A stretch of 64,000 nt of DNA. Source: Asterella californica (taxonomy: Eukaryota > Streptophyta > Marchantiopsida > Marchantiales > Aytoniaceae). The stretch covers positions 1,860,001 to 1,924,000 of the forward strand of contig JAYKYS010000004.1 in NCBI GenBank assembly GCA_036924285.1. Direction: 5' to 3'. The position numbers and the translations under genes were made by a program. The notes below the pieces were generated by a model that saw only the letters and a list, made by a program, of their open reading frames with translations, was not told the DNA's origin and did not search any database. Below, in pieces: positions 31,156 to 44,400 of the stretch. Each line of letters opens with the position of its first letter. Position 1 is the stretch's first letter.

Positions 31156-31305
31156 GCGATTTCGCAGATGGGACCCGGGGGTGCTCGATAACACCTGATG
31201 CGACGGGACGGGAGTTGACGGCAGATCTCATCACCTCTTCTTCTGGACGATGGCGATTTCGCAGGTGAGAACCGGGGCTGTTCAAGAAGTCGGGATGCGA
31301 CGAGA
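31156..31305 (+). repeat. ~94-bp diverged tandem repeat
   Basis: GGCGATTTCGCAG followed by a GATGCGACG(G/A)GACG block occurs at 31156 and 31250. A weaker relative lies near 30788. The whole of 30340-31690 is otherwise without a credible gene. Confidence 0.6.
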
Positions 31306-31689
31306 CGAGACATCGACAAAAAAGAGAGGAAACCAAGACGAGAGGTGGACTTGTTCCTCCTTAGCACGTTCCGCTGCAAGTAATGAGAGCGTTCAACGCC
31401 CAACTGAGACATCTGCAATTGATATAGTGTACGCTGCAGCCATGTTGTATACGCATGTTTTCACAGCATGGAACGATGGCTTGTGCTTTCACATCATCTG
31501 TCATTCTTTCTGTCACCTCTCTCTACGTACTTTCATTTACATCGTACAAGCCGTCTCATCCAGATCCACATTCTTTCATTTTCTCTCTTGCTTCAAGTGT
31601 TGGCAATGTCTCCCGATTGTGAACACGTTGAGACCATGATGAAAAATCCAATTGCCTTGACGTATCATTTCCTTCTACTCCCTCTAGCG

Positions 31690-31755
31690 CTCTAGTTGTA
31701 CCCTGCAGCCCTATGATTGTACCCTGCAGCCCTCTAGTTGTACCCTGCAGTCCTC
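31690..31755 (+). repeat. 21-bp tandem repeat, three units
   Basis: TTGTACCCTGCAG recurs at 21-bp spacing (GTACCCTGCAG at 31698, 31719 and 31740). Confidence 0.85.
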
Positions 31756-31940
31756 TCATATCTCCATCTCCCTCCGCCCAATCGTCTCTCACTCCACTGC
31801 TTGAACCCTCCTCCACTGTTCTACATACAATAGAGCCATTTTGTCGGCATAATTGCCAACTCGGTCGCTTTGCTGTCGCATCCATTCCACCTTCTTATCT
31901 CGTGTTGCCTAGTAGATTGCTTTCTTTTTCTTAAACCGAT

Positions 31941-32381
31941 TTGTATATCAGTAGAAGTTACATTTTTATCGACTTCCGCTTTTGCTTGAAACCTCCAGAT
32001 TTTCTCCTCCCTGCCCTAGATTATGTAAAAATCAGCTATGCTTTCTCAAGACGCAGCCAATGCTACCAGTGTATCAAAGGGCGTTACTTGTATGTAGAAT
32101 CCGACGAGTTGTGGCTCGTCCTCAAGGATAGTCGAACCGTTACTTTTTGTTATCTTAAATATTATCGTAAGGAGGATGAGCTCATTAAGCCGATGGTATC
32201 ATCTATATACAAACAGAAGACCTTGAGCTACGTCTGCACCGTGTTCAACACACGACTTTATAGAATAAGGTGCAAACATCGACCATTTCCATCGGACGCA
32301 AATGCGATAAGCTGCTCGCACGATCCGTGCGAGCAAGTCTGTTCCTCGTTCGAAGAAATCAAACCCTCTAAAAACGCTTGA
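31941..32381 (+). CDS. Unrecognised ORF, 146 codons
   Basis: An open frame with many Tyr and Cys residues (for example KYYRKEDELI, CSHDPCEQVC). No domain or homologue is recognised, there is no obvious splice structure, and the surroundings are repeat-rich. It may be a chance ORF or a relic exon. Confidence 0.15.
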   Translation: MYISRSYIFIDFRFCLKPPDFLLPALDYVKISYAFSRRSQCYQCIKGRYLYVESDELWLVLKDSRTVTFCYLKYYRKEDELIKPMVSSIYKQKTLSYVCTVFNTRLYRIRCKHRPFPSDANAISCSHDPCEQVCSSFEEIKPSKNA

Positions 32382-32940
32382 GGTCACAGTAACTGTTGTG
32401 TAGACTGATGGAGACCTTGACCTTATTTGTTGAGGCTTGTTGTGTAAATTCTTACAGAAAGAGTGTAATAATGATGTTATCTCAATTGAGAGAGGGAGTG
32501 CTTTGCTACATATCCATGTTTAGGGAGTGTTTTGTTTGCAAGCAAGTAGCCCATAGATGTGAAAAACTGTTTGATATTAATCTTATGTTGGAAAGGGACT
32601 AACAGACCTTTGGGAGGGGAAGTGTGCGTCAAGAAATTACCTTCATACTTTTGTCGGTATGATCAGCTACTGCATGAAAGATCAATCTGAGGTACACCAT
32701 CGTTGTTCCGTGAGAACATAACTGATGCTATGCTCATAGACGAATAAGAACTTTTCACTCTGTTGGATGCTACAGACACAAAAAACAGGATGGAGCTGAA
32801 CGCGAACAACATACTGCAACGGGCGTTGCAGTTCAATAAATTTAAGAGCCGCCACCTACTCGACAGCACACTGTGAACTTTGCTGAGGTCCATGGTTCAA
32901 TAAGGAAAGTATTCTCCATCCTGGAAGTGGTTAATGAGAA

Positions 32941-33402
32941 ATGGAATACAACGAGCTCGTAGTGAAGCGCTGTGGAAGTCCATCGTGTATCCATAGACTA
33001 TTATCATTAAGAATACAGACATTATCTTCTTTAAATCACCAAGACAGAAGGAGATATTTCACCAATATTCCTGCTGAAGATGAAGAACGGCTCCTCAGTT
33101 TATCTTCTCCCATAATGAACAGCGACGCTCCACTATTCGAAATAGTCCGGACCTTCCTTGAATATATGCCGCTCTGTTCTGCTTTGCTTCGAGAGACATC
33201 TTCCAGGCGTGCTGCTGAAATATTGTACAGATTCAAAATCGTCTACACTGCTTTCGCTTGTTTTTTATGTCTCTCATTTTTGCTTACATGCGTACGTAGA
33301 AGTGACCGACAAGCCTGGAGCCGCGTCAGGAGAGCAGGACTGAAGCGTCCAAGAAGTCGGGAGGTGCATCAGCAGAGGAGGAGTGAAGTGAGGCGGAGCT
33401 GA
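32941..33402 (+). CDS. Unrecognised ORF, 153 codons
   Basis: It has a Leu/Ser-rich N-terminal half, a hydrophobic segment near residues 100-115 (VYTAFACFLCLSFLLTCV) and a strongly basic tail (RRAGLKRPRSREVHQQRR). The layout would fit a small tail-anchored-like protein, but nothing supports expression and no family is recognised. Confidence 0.2.
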   Translation: MEYNELVVKRCGSPSCIHRLLSLRIQTLSSLNHQDRRRYFTNIPAEDEERLLSLSSPIMNSDAPLFEIVRTFLEYMPLCSALLRETSSRRAAEILYRFKIVYTAFACFLCLSFLLTCVRRSDRQAWSRVRRAGLKRPRSREVHQQRRSEVRRS

Positions 33403-33677
33403 GGAGGCTATTGAGAACAAAGACGGGACCCTTGGACGACAAGACTACCTCAACCACATATTATATGCTTATTAGGCGTAAGAGCATGTAGTATGTCAAT
33501 GTACAAACCCCTACAACAAGTATATACTGTGTTGCAGACAGACGAAGACGTTGATATGGATATTTAAAGTTTCAGTTGGATTCAGTGGAATCGTGTCAGT
33601 TTTCGCGCTTATCGTTCAGCATCGCTGCAACGAGCTGTTAGTTTTGAATGGTTCACCTCTTACGGCTTTCTTTCGAG

Positions 33678-33870
33678 GCCGAAACCGAGGAAAACAATAC
33701 TTTCTTCCAATGTGTTGGACGTTATTTAAACCCAAATATTGAAATGATGAAGTAGGAACGGATTTATGCTTTCTATCTGTATACGATCCGCCGAAACCGA
33801 GGAAAATAATGCTTTCGTCGAATGTGCTCCAGGTTGTTCAAATCAAAATATTGAAATGGTGAAGTTGTTT
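33678..33870 (+). repeat. 112-bp tandem duplication
   Basis: GCCGAAACCGAGGAAAA starts at 33678 and again at 33790. Similarity continues ~80 bp to AATATTGAAATG(A/G)TGAAGT in both. Confidence 0.8.
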
Positions 33871-35875
33871 TATGGTTTGTACGTGATAAGCGTCCAAGTT
33901 GGACTCGACTTGGACTGGAGATAAGCGAAGAAACATACAAGTTTGTAGTGTATTAAAATGTTCTCAAAGTAGAACGGTGTCCAAAAGAATTTGGTGCCCA
34001 GTAAGAAACATACAAGCCGGAAAGGAAAATGTTAAGGCCGGCAGCTTATGATAGACACAAGCGAGAAAGAAAGTCTGATAATAACGGCAGCACCACGAAA
34101 CCTCTTTTCTCGCTGCCGAGCAGTCCGATAACAATACTTAAATAGAGGAAAGAAACTGAGACATGTTAAAAAACCGACGAGAAAAGGGAAGCAGCAACTC
34201 TTGTTCTCAGTGTATTGCAGCTAGATAAGAGAAGCAACTAAATCTCCGCGAGGAACGTACTTGGAAGAGGTATCGTCCAAGGAACGTACTTTGACGAAGG
34301 TAGGTGGAAGGTAATGAGTATGCTTTGAGATGAATTACAAAGGGTAAAACTCATGAAGAACTTTAATTCATTACTTCGAAACTTTCATTCGCAAATGAAG
34401 GATATATCATATTTCATGAAAATCATTCTGTGCTTATCCGTTAAATTTGCTGTTCTCTGAAAATGAACCCAGAAACGAGGTCCTTGTGTTACTCGGAGTT
34501 CTTAAAGGCACATCGGGGTTTAACTCCCAAAGACATTAGCTAAAATATATCATGATTTCGACTATATGATCACCTTACATATTTATCCTCTTGAAAAATA
34601 GATCATTGAACATTTTATTATGGTATGACAGCCGGCTGAAGTTATACAGTTGGAGGCGCATTGTTATGGATTTCACTTATTATCTTTCTGAGACAGATTT
34701 CGCAGTCTCTGGATGGTTAATATGTAAAATCAAAATTTTCTATATAACAGTTACAACTTTTCTGATAACAGATACTGAAGAAAAGTTCACTTATCTCAAA
34801 TAGCAACACGGGTTGTGATCTTAACAGAGCTTCTTCTGAAGAGTCTTACGAGATTCAATTTTACGTCTAGACGTGCATCTACTAGTAGTGCGTTATTTTT
34901 ATTAGCTTTGTACCATAGTTATGTGATATTTTTTAATATTTTTGTGTTGTTAGGAGACCTCCACCTCCCTTAGACCCATTGATAATAATTGTCAATATGT
35001 AAGGAGGTACGAACTTCTGCTAGAACATGTACAGTTGTGAGGGTAAACTCTTCTCAGAAGTATGCTAGATAATTATATTTTGAAATTGACTAATTCTTAC
35101 ATTGAGCTAATCATAACAGAAAAGAGAGATAGAGAAAATGAGTGAGTTAAACCAAGCTTGCATGTTTTCATGTGTATCCAAATAAGAAAATAATTTGATT
35201 TTTCTGTATGTTTAGTCTTTTTATCTTATTTTGTGTGAACAGAGAAAACATGTTTTAAGATTTGTACACTTAAAAAACGTTTGTGTTAGGAGGCTTACCT
35301 TGCCTTAACCCTTAACTCTACTTCCAGACCTCGGTTTGGGGTGTTTGAGGTACGATGGAGAGGGTTTTTGGAAGGCTTGTCAGTTTAGGGATTTGGAGTG
35401 AAATGTAAACACCAAAATTGGAGTGGGTTTGCAATTGTAAATAAAGAGCACATTTGCACTTAGCACACAGTTTTTGCTTGGTTACACGTTCTTTTATACG
35501 CTTCTTTCCCACGAGAGATATCCATAGCCATGAACCTCATGTTTTCCTGAACAACTTTAATGTACAAAATTCATACGATACGATAGTGAGAGATCATTTG
35601 AGAGAAGACATCATATGGAGCATTAGATATAACCTCCACTAAGTTGTCTCCCCTCTAGGTGATTATATAGGTTGAGAGACCACCCGATGATGAACGTTTA
35701 AGGAGTGTAGAGTGACATACAAGAGATGACACTAGTTGAAAGATGACATATCACACTTAGGCTTGGGCTTTGGATACTTCATCGTCTCTTGGATAGTTTG
35801 TTGGAGGAGGTTGAGGATTACGGAAGACCTAGATGTTCAACCGCATCCATCTCATCCAATCGGAGGATGACTTAG
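33871..35875. other. Intergenic, no gene seen
   Basis: AT-rich. TGTTAGGAG occurs near 34950 and again near 35285 in similar TTTGTG contexts, which could be ends of decayed elements. No ORF is supported. Confidence 0.5.
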
Positions 35876-36075
35876 TGATAGCTCAAGAGAGCCAGAGAAT
35901 AGTTCAAGAGGAGAGAGTTAATTTGCTAGAGGTCCAACTTCAGGCTTAGGACGAGCAGCAGAGAGAGAAGGATAGGCTGCACCATGTGGAGGAGGTCTAC
36001 GGCGAAGACATGATCATATACCTTATCTTAGATGCAGAGGCCCATATGAAGTATGCTCAGGGATTTCACTTACAT
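35876..36075 (+). pseudogene. Coding relic, coiled-coil type
   Basis: One frame reads as a charged, heptad-like sequence (VIAQESQRIVQEERVNLLEV, then DEQQREKDRLHHVEEV) with a single TAG at about 35948. Gln/Glu/Leu-rich coding of this kind is unlikely by chance in the AT-rich surroundings. It ends where a ~225-bp very AT-rich block starts at 36076. Coding-like but badly broken sequence resumes at about 36310-37060. Origin unknown; retroelement gag or a host coiled-coil gene are both possible. Confidence 0.35.
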
Positions 36076-39000
36076 CTATTTTATAATATCACATGCGAGT
36101 CAAGTCATAAATCAAATACTCTATTTTATTTTTCCATTTAAGTATAAAATAAAAGATATTTTTTAGTAAAAACATCACTTTTGAGTATTTCATAAATTTT
36201 TTTTATTTTAAAACTTCAAATATATTTATAGAATATATTATTTTACTTTTTCCAAACAAATATACTATATTTTACTTACACATATGTTTAACAAATTTTA
36301 CTAGTGAACCCTCGAGGAAGCATGTTAGGAGCACCAGACGCTTACTCGTCCATCATTACACTAGGCTGCTTGGATGAAAAAGATCAAGGCCTTCGAGATA
36401 TGGTGAGCACCATCACAATTCTTACGTAGTTATAGATTCAGGAGGCATTACAACATGAATCAAACATATGTCCACCTTACTGGATGGGTTAGCAATCATG
36501 TACTAGTTGGGTGGTGAGATACAAGAGAGTGTCATTCATGGGTTGTATTTATCTTCAAAGTAACCACTAGAGGACCGAACGTTGTAGTATGAGCAACTAA
36601 AAGACATGGACGTTGAGTCATATGCCATATCATCTACGGTGCTTTCTAAGATAGAGACGACCAACCAGTTGACAATGGTCCTCGAGCATCTATTCGTCAG
36701 ACACATTAGTCGTTGTAGTATGTAATCATGAACTTGAAAAGATCGCTGAGTGTATGTTAAGATATAGAAGTGGAAGTTGTCTTAACGTCCTTTGACTATA
36801 AGCTGAGCCAACTACTTGTCGTAAGAGGTTGATGGTCAAAGCACTATTGGTTACTTTAAGTAACCCTCTATGTCTGAAGCATAAGAGGGTGTCTAAGATA
36901 TTAATATACTTGAATATGATTCATAGTGGTTTACTCAGACAGAAAACTCGTCGTCGAGTGCTGTCAATGGTTTTTTCTAGGTTTCAAGATGGAAGTCAAG
37001 AATGTTATGTAGATAAGAATACAAGTAATGACGACCATAAGGAAAGAAATTTAGGACCTTAAGACCTTATGACAGAAGGTTGATCATAAGTATGAGACGA
37101 CTGATCATAGTGAAGAGAAAGTAATCACTTAGTGAGTGGATTGACTACTTGTCGAGAAATTCTCTCTGTTAAGACGTAGATACAATCAAGTCGATTCCAA
37201 TCCTACAGAAAAATGATACTTTTTATGCTAACATGATGTAAAAAACAATATTTTTTGTTACATTTCTTAAATGACAACTTGAGAAGCGGAGCTTGAGGAG
37301 TTTCAACAAATGTGTATTAGGCTCATACGTTTTTCATGAAATGGAGAACATAAAGACTTCAAATGAACTTTTGCTACATATATTTGTTCACAATGATTTT
37401 GATCTCATTTCAAAGAGTTTTCTAATAAACTTAAGAACACAACAAACATGAGTTAGTTGGAGCTATATTGATGACAATATAGTCTTTTAAAGTTTGGTAT
37501 GTATATTTTAGCGAAGGCAAAAAGTGCAAGACTCACCTATTGTACATTTAAAGAGAAGAGAATGTGAGAGTAAAAACTCTACTAAGCTTTATTTTATGTA
37601 TAGAAATTGGATCGGAGTGAGCAAACAAGGTACCGTTAGGAAGCTTTTCTTGTGAGATTTCTAACCGCTTTCGTAATAATTAAAATCTATATGTCAATTT
37701 GAATGTACAAACAAAATAATATATTTTGATAAAATAAATTTGTATTTATGATATAAGTTAGTCTTATGTTTTATGATATTCCTCAATCTATTCCTAATTT
37801 AAAGTTGTCCACAACAGTTTTGTGCTCGCCCTCAAACCCTTATGACAAGAAACAATACGACAATGAGTAGTTGTATCAAAATGAATCAACTTTTGCTCGA
37901 AACAAGAAAACTTCTAAATCTCTAATGATCAATGTTTTCTCTCTAAGGATTGACATGCACTTAAAACTTTTCCAGTCAAGGCTCTTCTCAGTTGAATAGA
38001 CTGAATATGCATGCAGCATGAGCTTCTTGGGAACTTTTGCCCGCTTTCTATTATCGCAAAGACATTGATATGTATGAAAACTCTTATACTAAGTTCACAT
38101 AGAATGTCAATTTTTCTGGAAATATTAAATGGTTACCGTATTGAAAATACGAGAAGATTGGACTATAACTCATAAAGAGAGCACAAAGAAATGCACTTTT
38201 ACAAGTAAATATCCGAGAGGCTGCTCACAAATTCATCATCTGTAATTGTAATTTATTATCTAACCCTTATCAACATACAGGTTAGGTAATAAATTAAACC
38301 TTTGCATATTTATGAGATGAATATGCAAGTATGAAAGGAAGACTGAATATAATATACTCTTACTATAGTGATAACTTCTAGATGAACATACTGGTGATAA
38401 GTTATATTGTCTCATGCAACCAAAGAATAACCATAAGACTATCTGTGTATACACAGCTGGAGATAAGAAACTCTTCCAAATCTATAAGACTTGCTGTATT
38501 GTGTATTGGTCATATGATTCCGGTATGGCCAACCATATCATACATAACAATCCTTGACGTTCATCTTCAATCTCTGCATGTGGTTAGCAATTGAAGAGTC
38601 TTCTGGCCGGCAAGCAATGAACAGAAAAGTCCAGAAAACGTAAACAAAACATCTATCTTTGAAATATGGTGTAGTTGATCAATTCTAAAGATGCTTTTCA
38701 TGAACTGAGAAACTAATTAACATTTCACATTATTAATAATCATCACTAATTTTCAGTTTTCTTATCCTACTACATATTCCGCTGGATCATGAAAGAACTT
38801 GTCTCGAAAAATATCAATGATATTTGTAACCACTAAGCAAAATTATTATTTATGACTGAATTTGTTAATATATATCCGAATCCAGTTGCAATGAACATCA
38901 ATATGCTCCTACAGGATGGGAAAATAACTCCAATTTTCAACCTCCATTTATAGAAAACTTAAAAAAACAGCAATTTTATAATTAATACTAAAGTAGATAT

Positions 39001-39294
39001 TTGTAATTGATTTCAAGTTCGATAAAGATATGACATTCTACGTGTTTGAGAACCCACACAACTTCTCAGAATAACTAAATTAATAATATAATCATACTCA
39101 TTACTATGATGTTTATAAATGAAATAACCTCTAGGGATATACTATGCATTATTGTGTGTATGTGGTCAAACCAGAAGCATTTTGATTAAAAAAGTAATAT
39201 TTATGTTTGTTTGAAGATTGAGATATTTACTTTATTAGGAGATAGTATATTACAACTACACTCACCCCTCTGTTTCTAAGATTCAAAAACACGC
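36076..39294. other. AT-rich DNA with decayed coding traces
   Basis: 36076-36300 is extremely AT-rich. 36310-37060 shows short open stretches with many stops and frameshifts and no recognised motif. 37060-39294 is AT-rich with no supported gene. Confidence 0.5.
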
Positions 39295-39480
39295 GACCCA
39301 ATGAATAGCAAACGGATGGGAAGACCCCATCAAGCCTCACAAGGGAAAGAAAGGACCCGAAGGGCCAAGCAACAACCACCCCGAAGGGAAGAACATCGGG
39401 GCTAAGCCCCGCTATCAGTAGCTCTAAAATCTCTGTTTCTGTAGCTCTGTTTTCTGTTTCTGTAGCTCTGTTTCTAGAAC
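39295..39480. other. GC-rich island with repeated stem-loop motif
   Basis: About 125 bp of GC-rich sequence (AAGGACCCGAAGGGCC, ATCGGGGCTAAGCCCCGC) stands out in AT-rich DNA. It includes a 28-bp motif at 39311-39338 that recurs at 54409-54436 and contains the stem-loop GATGGG-AAGAC-CCCATC. It is followed by imperfect CTGTTTCTGTAGCTCTG repeats (39430-39475). An organelle-derived insertion or a transposon end are possibilities. Confidence 0.4.
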
Positions 39481-41473
39481 TTATATAGCTTATAACTCAC
39501 AAATAACTTTAATATTTACTGTCAACAAAGTATATGTTAAATGTACTATTGATTATTTTAAGTTATATCTAACTCTTGTATGTTATATTACTAATTTGTT
39601 TGATGACGTGTTGTATAACTTACATATGAATTGGTTAAACTTATTTTAGAGCAAATACTTTCATAAATTTTAGATGGTTTGTATATTATATACTTTACTT
39701 GAATTTCAATTGGCGAAGAATGATACTAAAAGAAAAACGGCAAGGGAAATCGACGATAGATTATGAGAGCAAAGATTGATAAATTATAACAATTTCATGA
39801 ATTGGTGATATATTTTAGGAAAACATAATAACCAATATAAAAAAGACAAAAAGACTTATGAGCTACAATAAATACAGTGATTTATTAGAAGTTGAAGCTT
39901 CTATTTCATATACAAGTTGTCATAAGACTTTAATGTTTGCTTTTCATCCTAGTAAGACTATGATAACTTGTTCTATATAACACGTATGAAACTCAACAAT
40001 ATATTTGTTACATTTCCTCCTCAAGTTTGATGATGTGATGTAACATAATCTATCTAATTTCTATTCATCCAACCAGTCTACATTTCTCTTGAACCCAGAA
40101 AATCTAACTTGCATACAACATATGTTTTCCTTAAAATTCCTGAAGGATATGCATTTATGTATTGAGACAATAAAAACTCGATCAATCTTTTAAAATAAAA
40201 ATAACTTCAAAATACCCGAAATCGTAACATTGATGGGTAGAAGATGAATGTTATGATACAAAGATGCATTTTCAATATAATTTAAGTCTTGATAAGTATT
40301 TCACAAAGATGGAAGACAGTTGTAGAGAGTTTTTGTGTTTGTTGCAACAGCTTTTATTCAAAAAAAAAAAGAAAAAAATAAAATCATTCAGTTTATAATT
40401 ATATAACTTGAAAGCATCAAATCATATATTACTGTTTGTTATATGATCAAATCTTAAATTTTATTCTATTTTGACGTCACTATGTGTTACTGCTAACTTA
40501 TGTGAATGCATATATATTCTCGGCGACTAAATGGATGCAGTAAGTCAGAGTCTACTGTAGTTACAATCGATGTCTTCAAAAGTTGCACTGATTGTAGATA
40601 ATTTATGCTTGATGAATGTGAGTGTGGACTAAATTTGATATTTGTGCACTCTTTCTTTGACAGGAATCTGTCATATGAGGCTTACGGCCGGCGACGTCTT
40701 GGACGTCCCTATCTTTTACGGTCGATGTTTGAAACCCTCTAATTACGTCAGGAAGACATCTGCATCCGTCCTTGGTCAGAAAGAACTGGGAACATTCCCG
40801 TCGTCCGAACGGAAGGGACGTATATTTTGGGGCACGCTGAAAACACCAAAGACCGGTGCCAAAGAACTGATTCTTTCTTCAATGAGAAGGGAGGGTTAGT
40901 TTCGTTGTTAGAACTCACTAAATGTTCTGGATTTGAGAAGTTATGTCTAGTGAAGAACAGAGTTCTGGATCACTTTTGGCAACGGCGATCTAAAAGCTGG
41001 GTTTTGCTTGGAAAGGTCCTCAAGTAAGCAAGTGTGAAGTTTCTGGTGCAGACAAGATTGTCAAATATCACATGTAAGTGTGGGCAATGATGGCAAAGAA
41101 CGTCGAGAGAAGATCCCGGAAAAGTCCGTGAACGCTACAGTTCGTGTCGGCCCCGTTTCTTCGGATCTGCAAACCAAGCGAAGGAAGGACTAGCAAATAC
41201 AGTTGAATGAGATGGAATGCTGCAGAGCGTAGAGCACCAGGTAGACAGAGCGAGAAAGGTACCGATCTCTGGGGGCGCACAGGGAAGGAAACATTTGACG
41301 GGTTCGGTATCGCGGCTGCTGGTCATCATTTGGATCCGTAATCGAGGAGAAAGGAAAGAGCTTCGAGGGCAGGAAGCAAGGAACCGATGGAAAACAATTG
41401 TCCCTATAGTGATTGATTGGATGATTGGAACGTCCAAGGAGCAGGAAGGAAGGACCGAAGGACATGGTACAGA
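39481..41473. other. Upstream region of the RELCH-like gene
   Basis: AT-rich to about 40640, then composition rises toward that of the gene. An 85-codon ORF at 40642-40899 has no recognised domain and may lie in 5' UTR or promoter sequence. A confident TATA box or transcription start could not be placed. Confidence 0.45.
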
Positions 41474-44400
41474 ATGACCATGGAGTCCGAGAAGTCTAGC
41501 ACACGTAACGTGGTGATCGATTTCTTACTGCAGGAGCACTATCATCTCACGGCCTTTGAGCTCTATCATGAGCTTCTGGAAGATGGACAGGGTGCAGCTG
41601 CGACCAAGCTGCACTCATTCTTCTCTGACACAGAAATGTTTCCCTCCGACCAGATGCGGACTCTACAAGGTGAGGTGTTTGGGCGTGATCTCTTCTCGGT
41701 CTTCATCGTCTTTGCTTCTGATTCGTGGCGAATTTTTGCTTATGACTTCGGGTGCTGCTGTAACTTTGCTAATCTGCTGCACGAAGGAGGCAGTCCGCGC
41801 ATATTCTGCTTTCGACTTAGTGATACGCTGACTCGAGCGATAGCTGAGAGGCCAGATAGGATCCAGAGGAAGTTTTGGTTCCACCTAGTGTCAGTAACCA
41901 CTATGGACCTAGGAAGCTCTCTGCTGCTGTGTTCTGTACGTACTGCTAAATTCTACCAAATAAGGTGTTTCAGGAACCCCGGTATTCTACCAATGAAGTG
42001 TCAACCATCAGGAAATCATGAGAAATACGTTATAGCTATTTTTCGGAGGTTTTCTTGTCCGTCATTGTTTGGTGCTGGTCGTCTTCTACCGGAATTGTTT
42101 CTCGTTGGATTTTGGACTTTTGATGTTTTAGATGCCAAACAAATTGGTTCTTCTTAAAATTTACAAACTATCACTCGAATTCAGAGAGAAAGGAAACAGG
42201 CGACCCTTGGCGCCTACAAATGAGCACTTTGGTTCAAAGAAAGCTCGAAGCTTTCTAATGATCATATACTTAACGCAGGTATTGATGCTCAGCAACTGGC
42301 TGATGAAATGGAAGCAGCCATTGAGAGAGCAGCTGTTACCGAGTATGAGCTGAGGTTGGCTCGAGAAGACATACGAAGTCTCCAAGAGAAATTAGAGAGG
42401 AATACAGAAAATGCCGCTGTTGCATCAGGTATGAACGTTTCTAAGTAAATTCCACTTCGGCTTTATATATCTTGCCTATAGACATGTCCCGTCGAAATTG
42501 GTGGGTATCATGTATACAAACTTGGATCGATTGGAGTTTTTCTCACTGCTTTGGCAGCCTTGTTTATAACTCACCCTTGCAACGGAAATCAAGAGCAAGG
42601 CACCGAGCCTGTTAGTGTAGGCGAAGTCTCCTGAAGTGACATTTTTTGTCATGAGATGTTACACGTTCTGGAATAAGTGAATTCGCTTTCAGCCTTGACC
42701 TCAACTTCTTTTGTAGTGGAAGAGCAAGATGCTTCTCCGTCGAGGAAAAGAAGCTGCAGAGATCTAGGGCCGCTCGGAGATGGAGACAGAAACGATTTAA
42801 ATTGTGCGGTAAAGGAGTATCTGGTAGCGGCAGGCTACAAATTGACTGCGATGACATTCTATGAAGAGGTAAGAGTGGATTACAATGGTCTTGGATAAAA
42901 CCAAGTTCATAATTCTCAGCTTAGCTTAAAGCTTCCAGATGGACTTTTGGGTATGAAGCGAATTTGCGCTTTTTCACTATCATGTTGTCTCATCGGTTCT
43001 CTTAGACCGGCCAAGATCCACTTTCGGTCTAAAAGAAGTAACATGATTATAGTTATATCCTGTGAAGATATTCTTGTTAACCCCTGGTCGTCCTGGTTAC
43101 TCTATACCTTCTTTTCGTCTCTAAGTGTTGTGGTAGCTTTTAAGTGGAAGTGGCGCTGACTAAATTTCCGTCTCCTGTATCTTATTCCTGTTCTGTATAC
43201 CGTCACTGAGAGAATAGCGCCTTCTATGTGGGGATTCTATCATCTGTTGTACTTTACTTACATAATCCAGTTCAGGTTGGGGAAGATATGAATCACTGGC
43301 GAAATCAAGCTGCACATGTTCCTGATGCGCTGCGACGATATTATCTTTCTTTTCTTGCTTCAACTGTTGACGCAGCAGAGGTATTCGGATTACCTCACCT
43401 CCTTGCTTTTGTGAGAATGCCAGCGGTTCATTCCTCGGAAGGAGTCGTCCTATGAAATAATTATACTCCCGCCGAAATTGATTCTTGTGAATTTCAGGAG
43501 AGATCATTGCTGCTATCGGAGAATGCGTCACTTTTGAAAGACAAGGAAGCATCCGAGAAGGAAATTTCTTCTCTTACAAGGTCGCTGGAGATCATCAGGA
43601 AGGAGGCTAAGGAGAAAGATAGACAGGTGTCATGAGCTCCCTAACTCCTTTCAAAATCGACAATATTCTTTCAGTAGGCAGACAAATTCTCAGCTTTGAA
43701 GCAAAGATACGGAATATGGAAAGATTGGCCTCGATCAGGAAGAAAGCAGAAATATGGTACATTTATTTGCTTAGCGATATCCTGGCCTGGAGGCTTTGGC
43801 TCTCTTGAATCCTCATTAGAGTAGTAAGGAAGCACTATGACGACGATTTATTTTTTCTGCTGAGGAGGAGTAGTGGTAGGTCGATGGATATTATATTGCA
43901 AATGGTTGCAACCAGATTGACTTATTACCTAGGTTGTTTTGACAGATCCGCCAGCTGAAGGAGTCTCTAGAACAGGCCCAAAAGGAGCTCAATGTCCAGA
44001 GGGCGGAAATGACTTCATTGAAACTTGAGTTGGAATCCGTGATTTCTGGTCGAGTTCAAGAAAGGTCTCAGTTAGCAGAAAATTTGCCTTCTCTGGAGGA
44101 AGGACAAACAGATGTCGATGACAAACCAGCTGATCGGATCACTGGGGAGAATGTAGCCAGTGAAAGTCCGATGATTCAGTTTGGACCTACGTCTTCCACG
44201 ACAGATATCAACAAAGATACCGTGACCTTGTTGGAATCTCTTGCAAACGGCCCTGAAAGCAGAGAGGAAGAAGGATACCAAAATATGCTGACCTCTGACG
44301 AAGTTGATTCTCACGGAAGCAGAAGAGAATCGGTAGACGAAGTGAAGCATGACACCGTGAGTAAAACTGTAAATAGGTCATAGACCTTCGGTTTTGTGGC

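Noticed and set aside
39295..39420. Organelle DNA insertion
   Set aside because: The GC-rich composition is suggestive but I could not identify any organelle gene, so it is kept only as a possibility.
43678..43756. A possible extra exon of the RELCH-like gene between exons 5 and 6
   Set aside because: It leaves phase 1 while the next exon needs phase 0, and the recalled plant family sequence continues directly from exon 5 to the exon at 43946.
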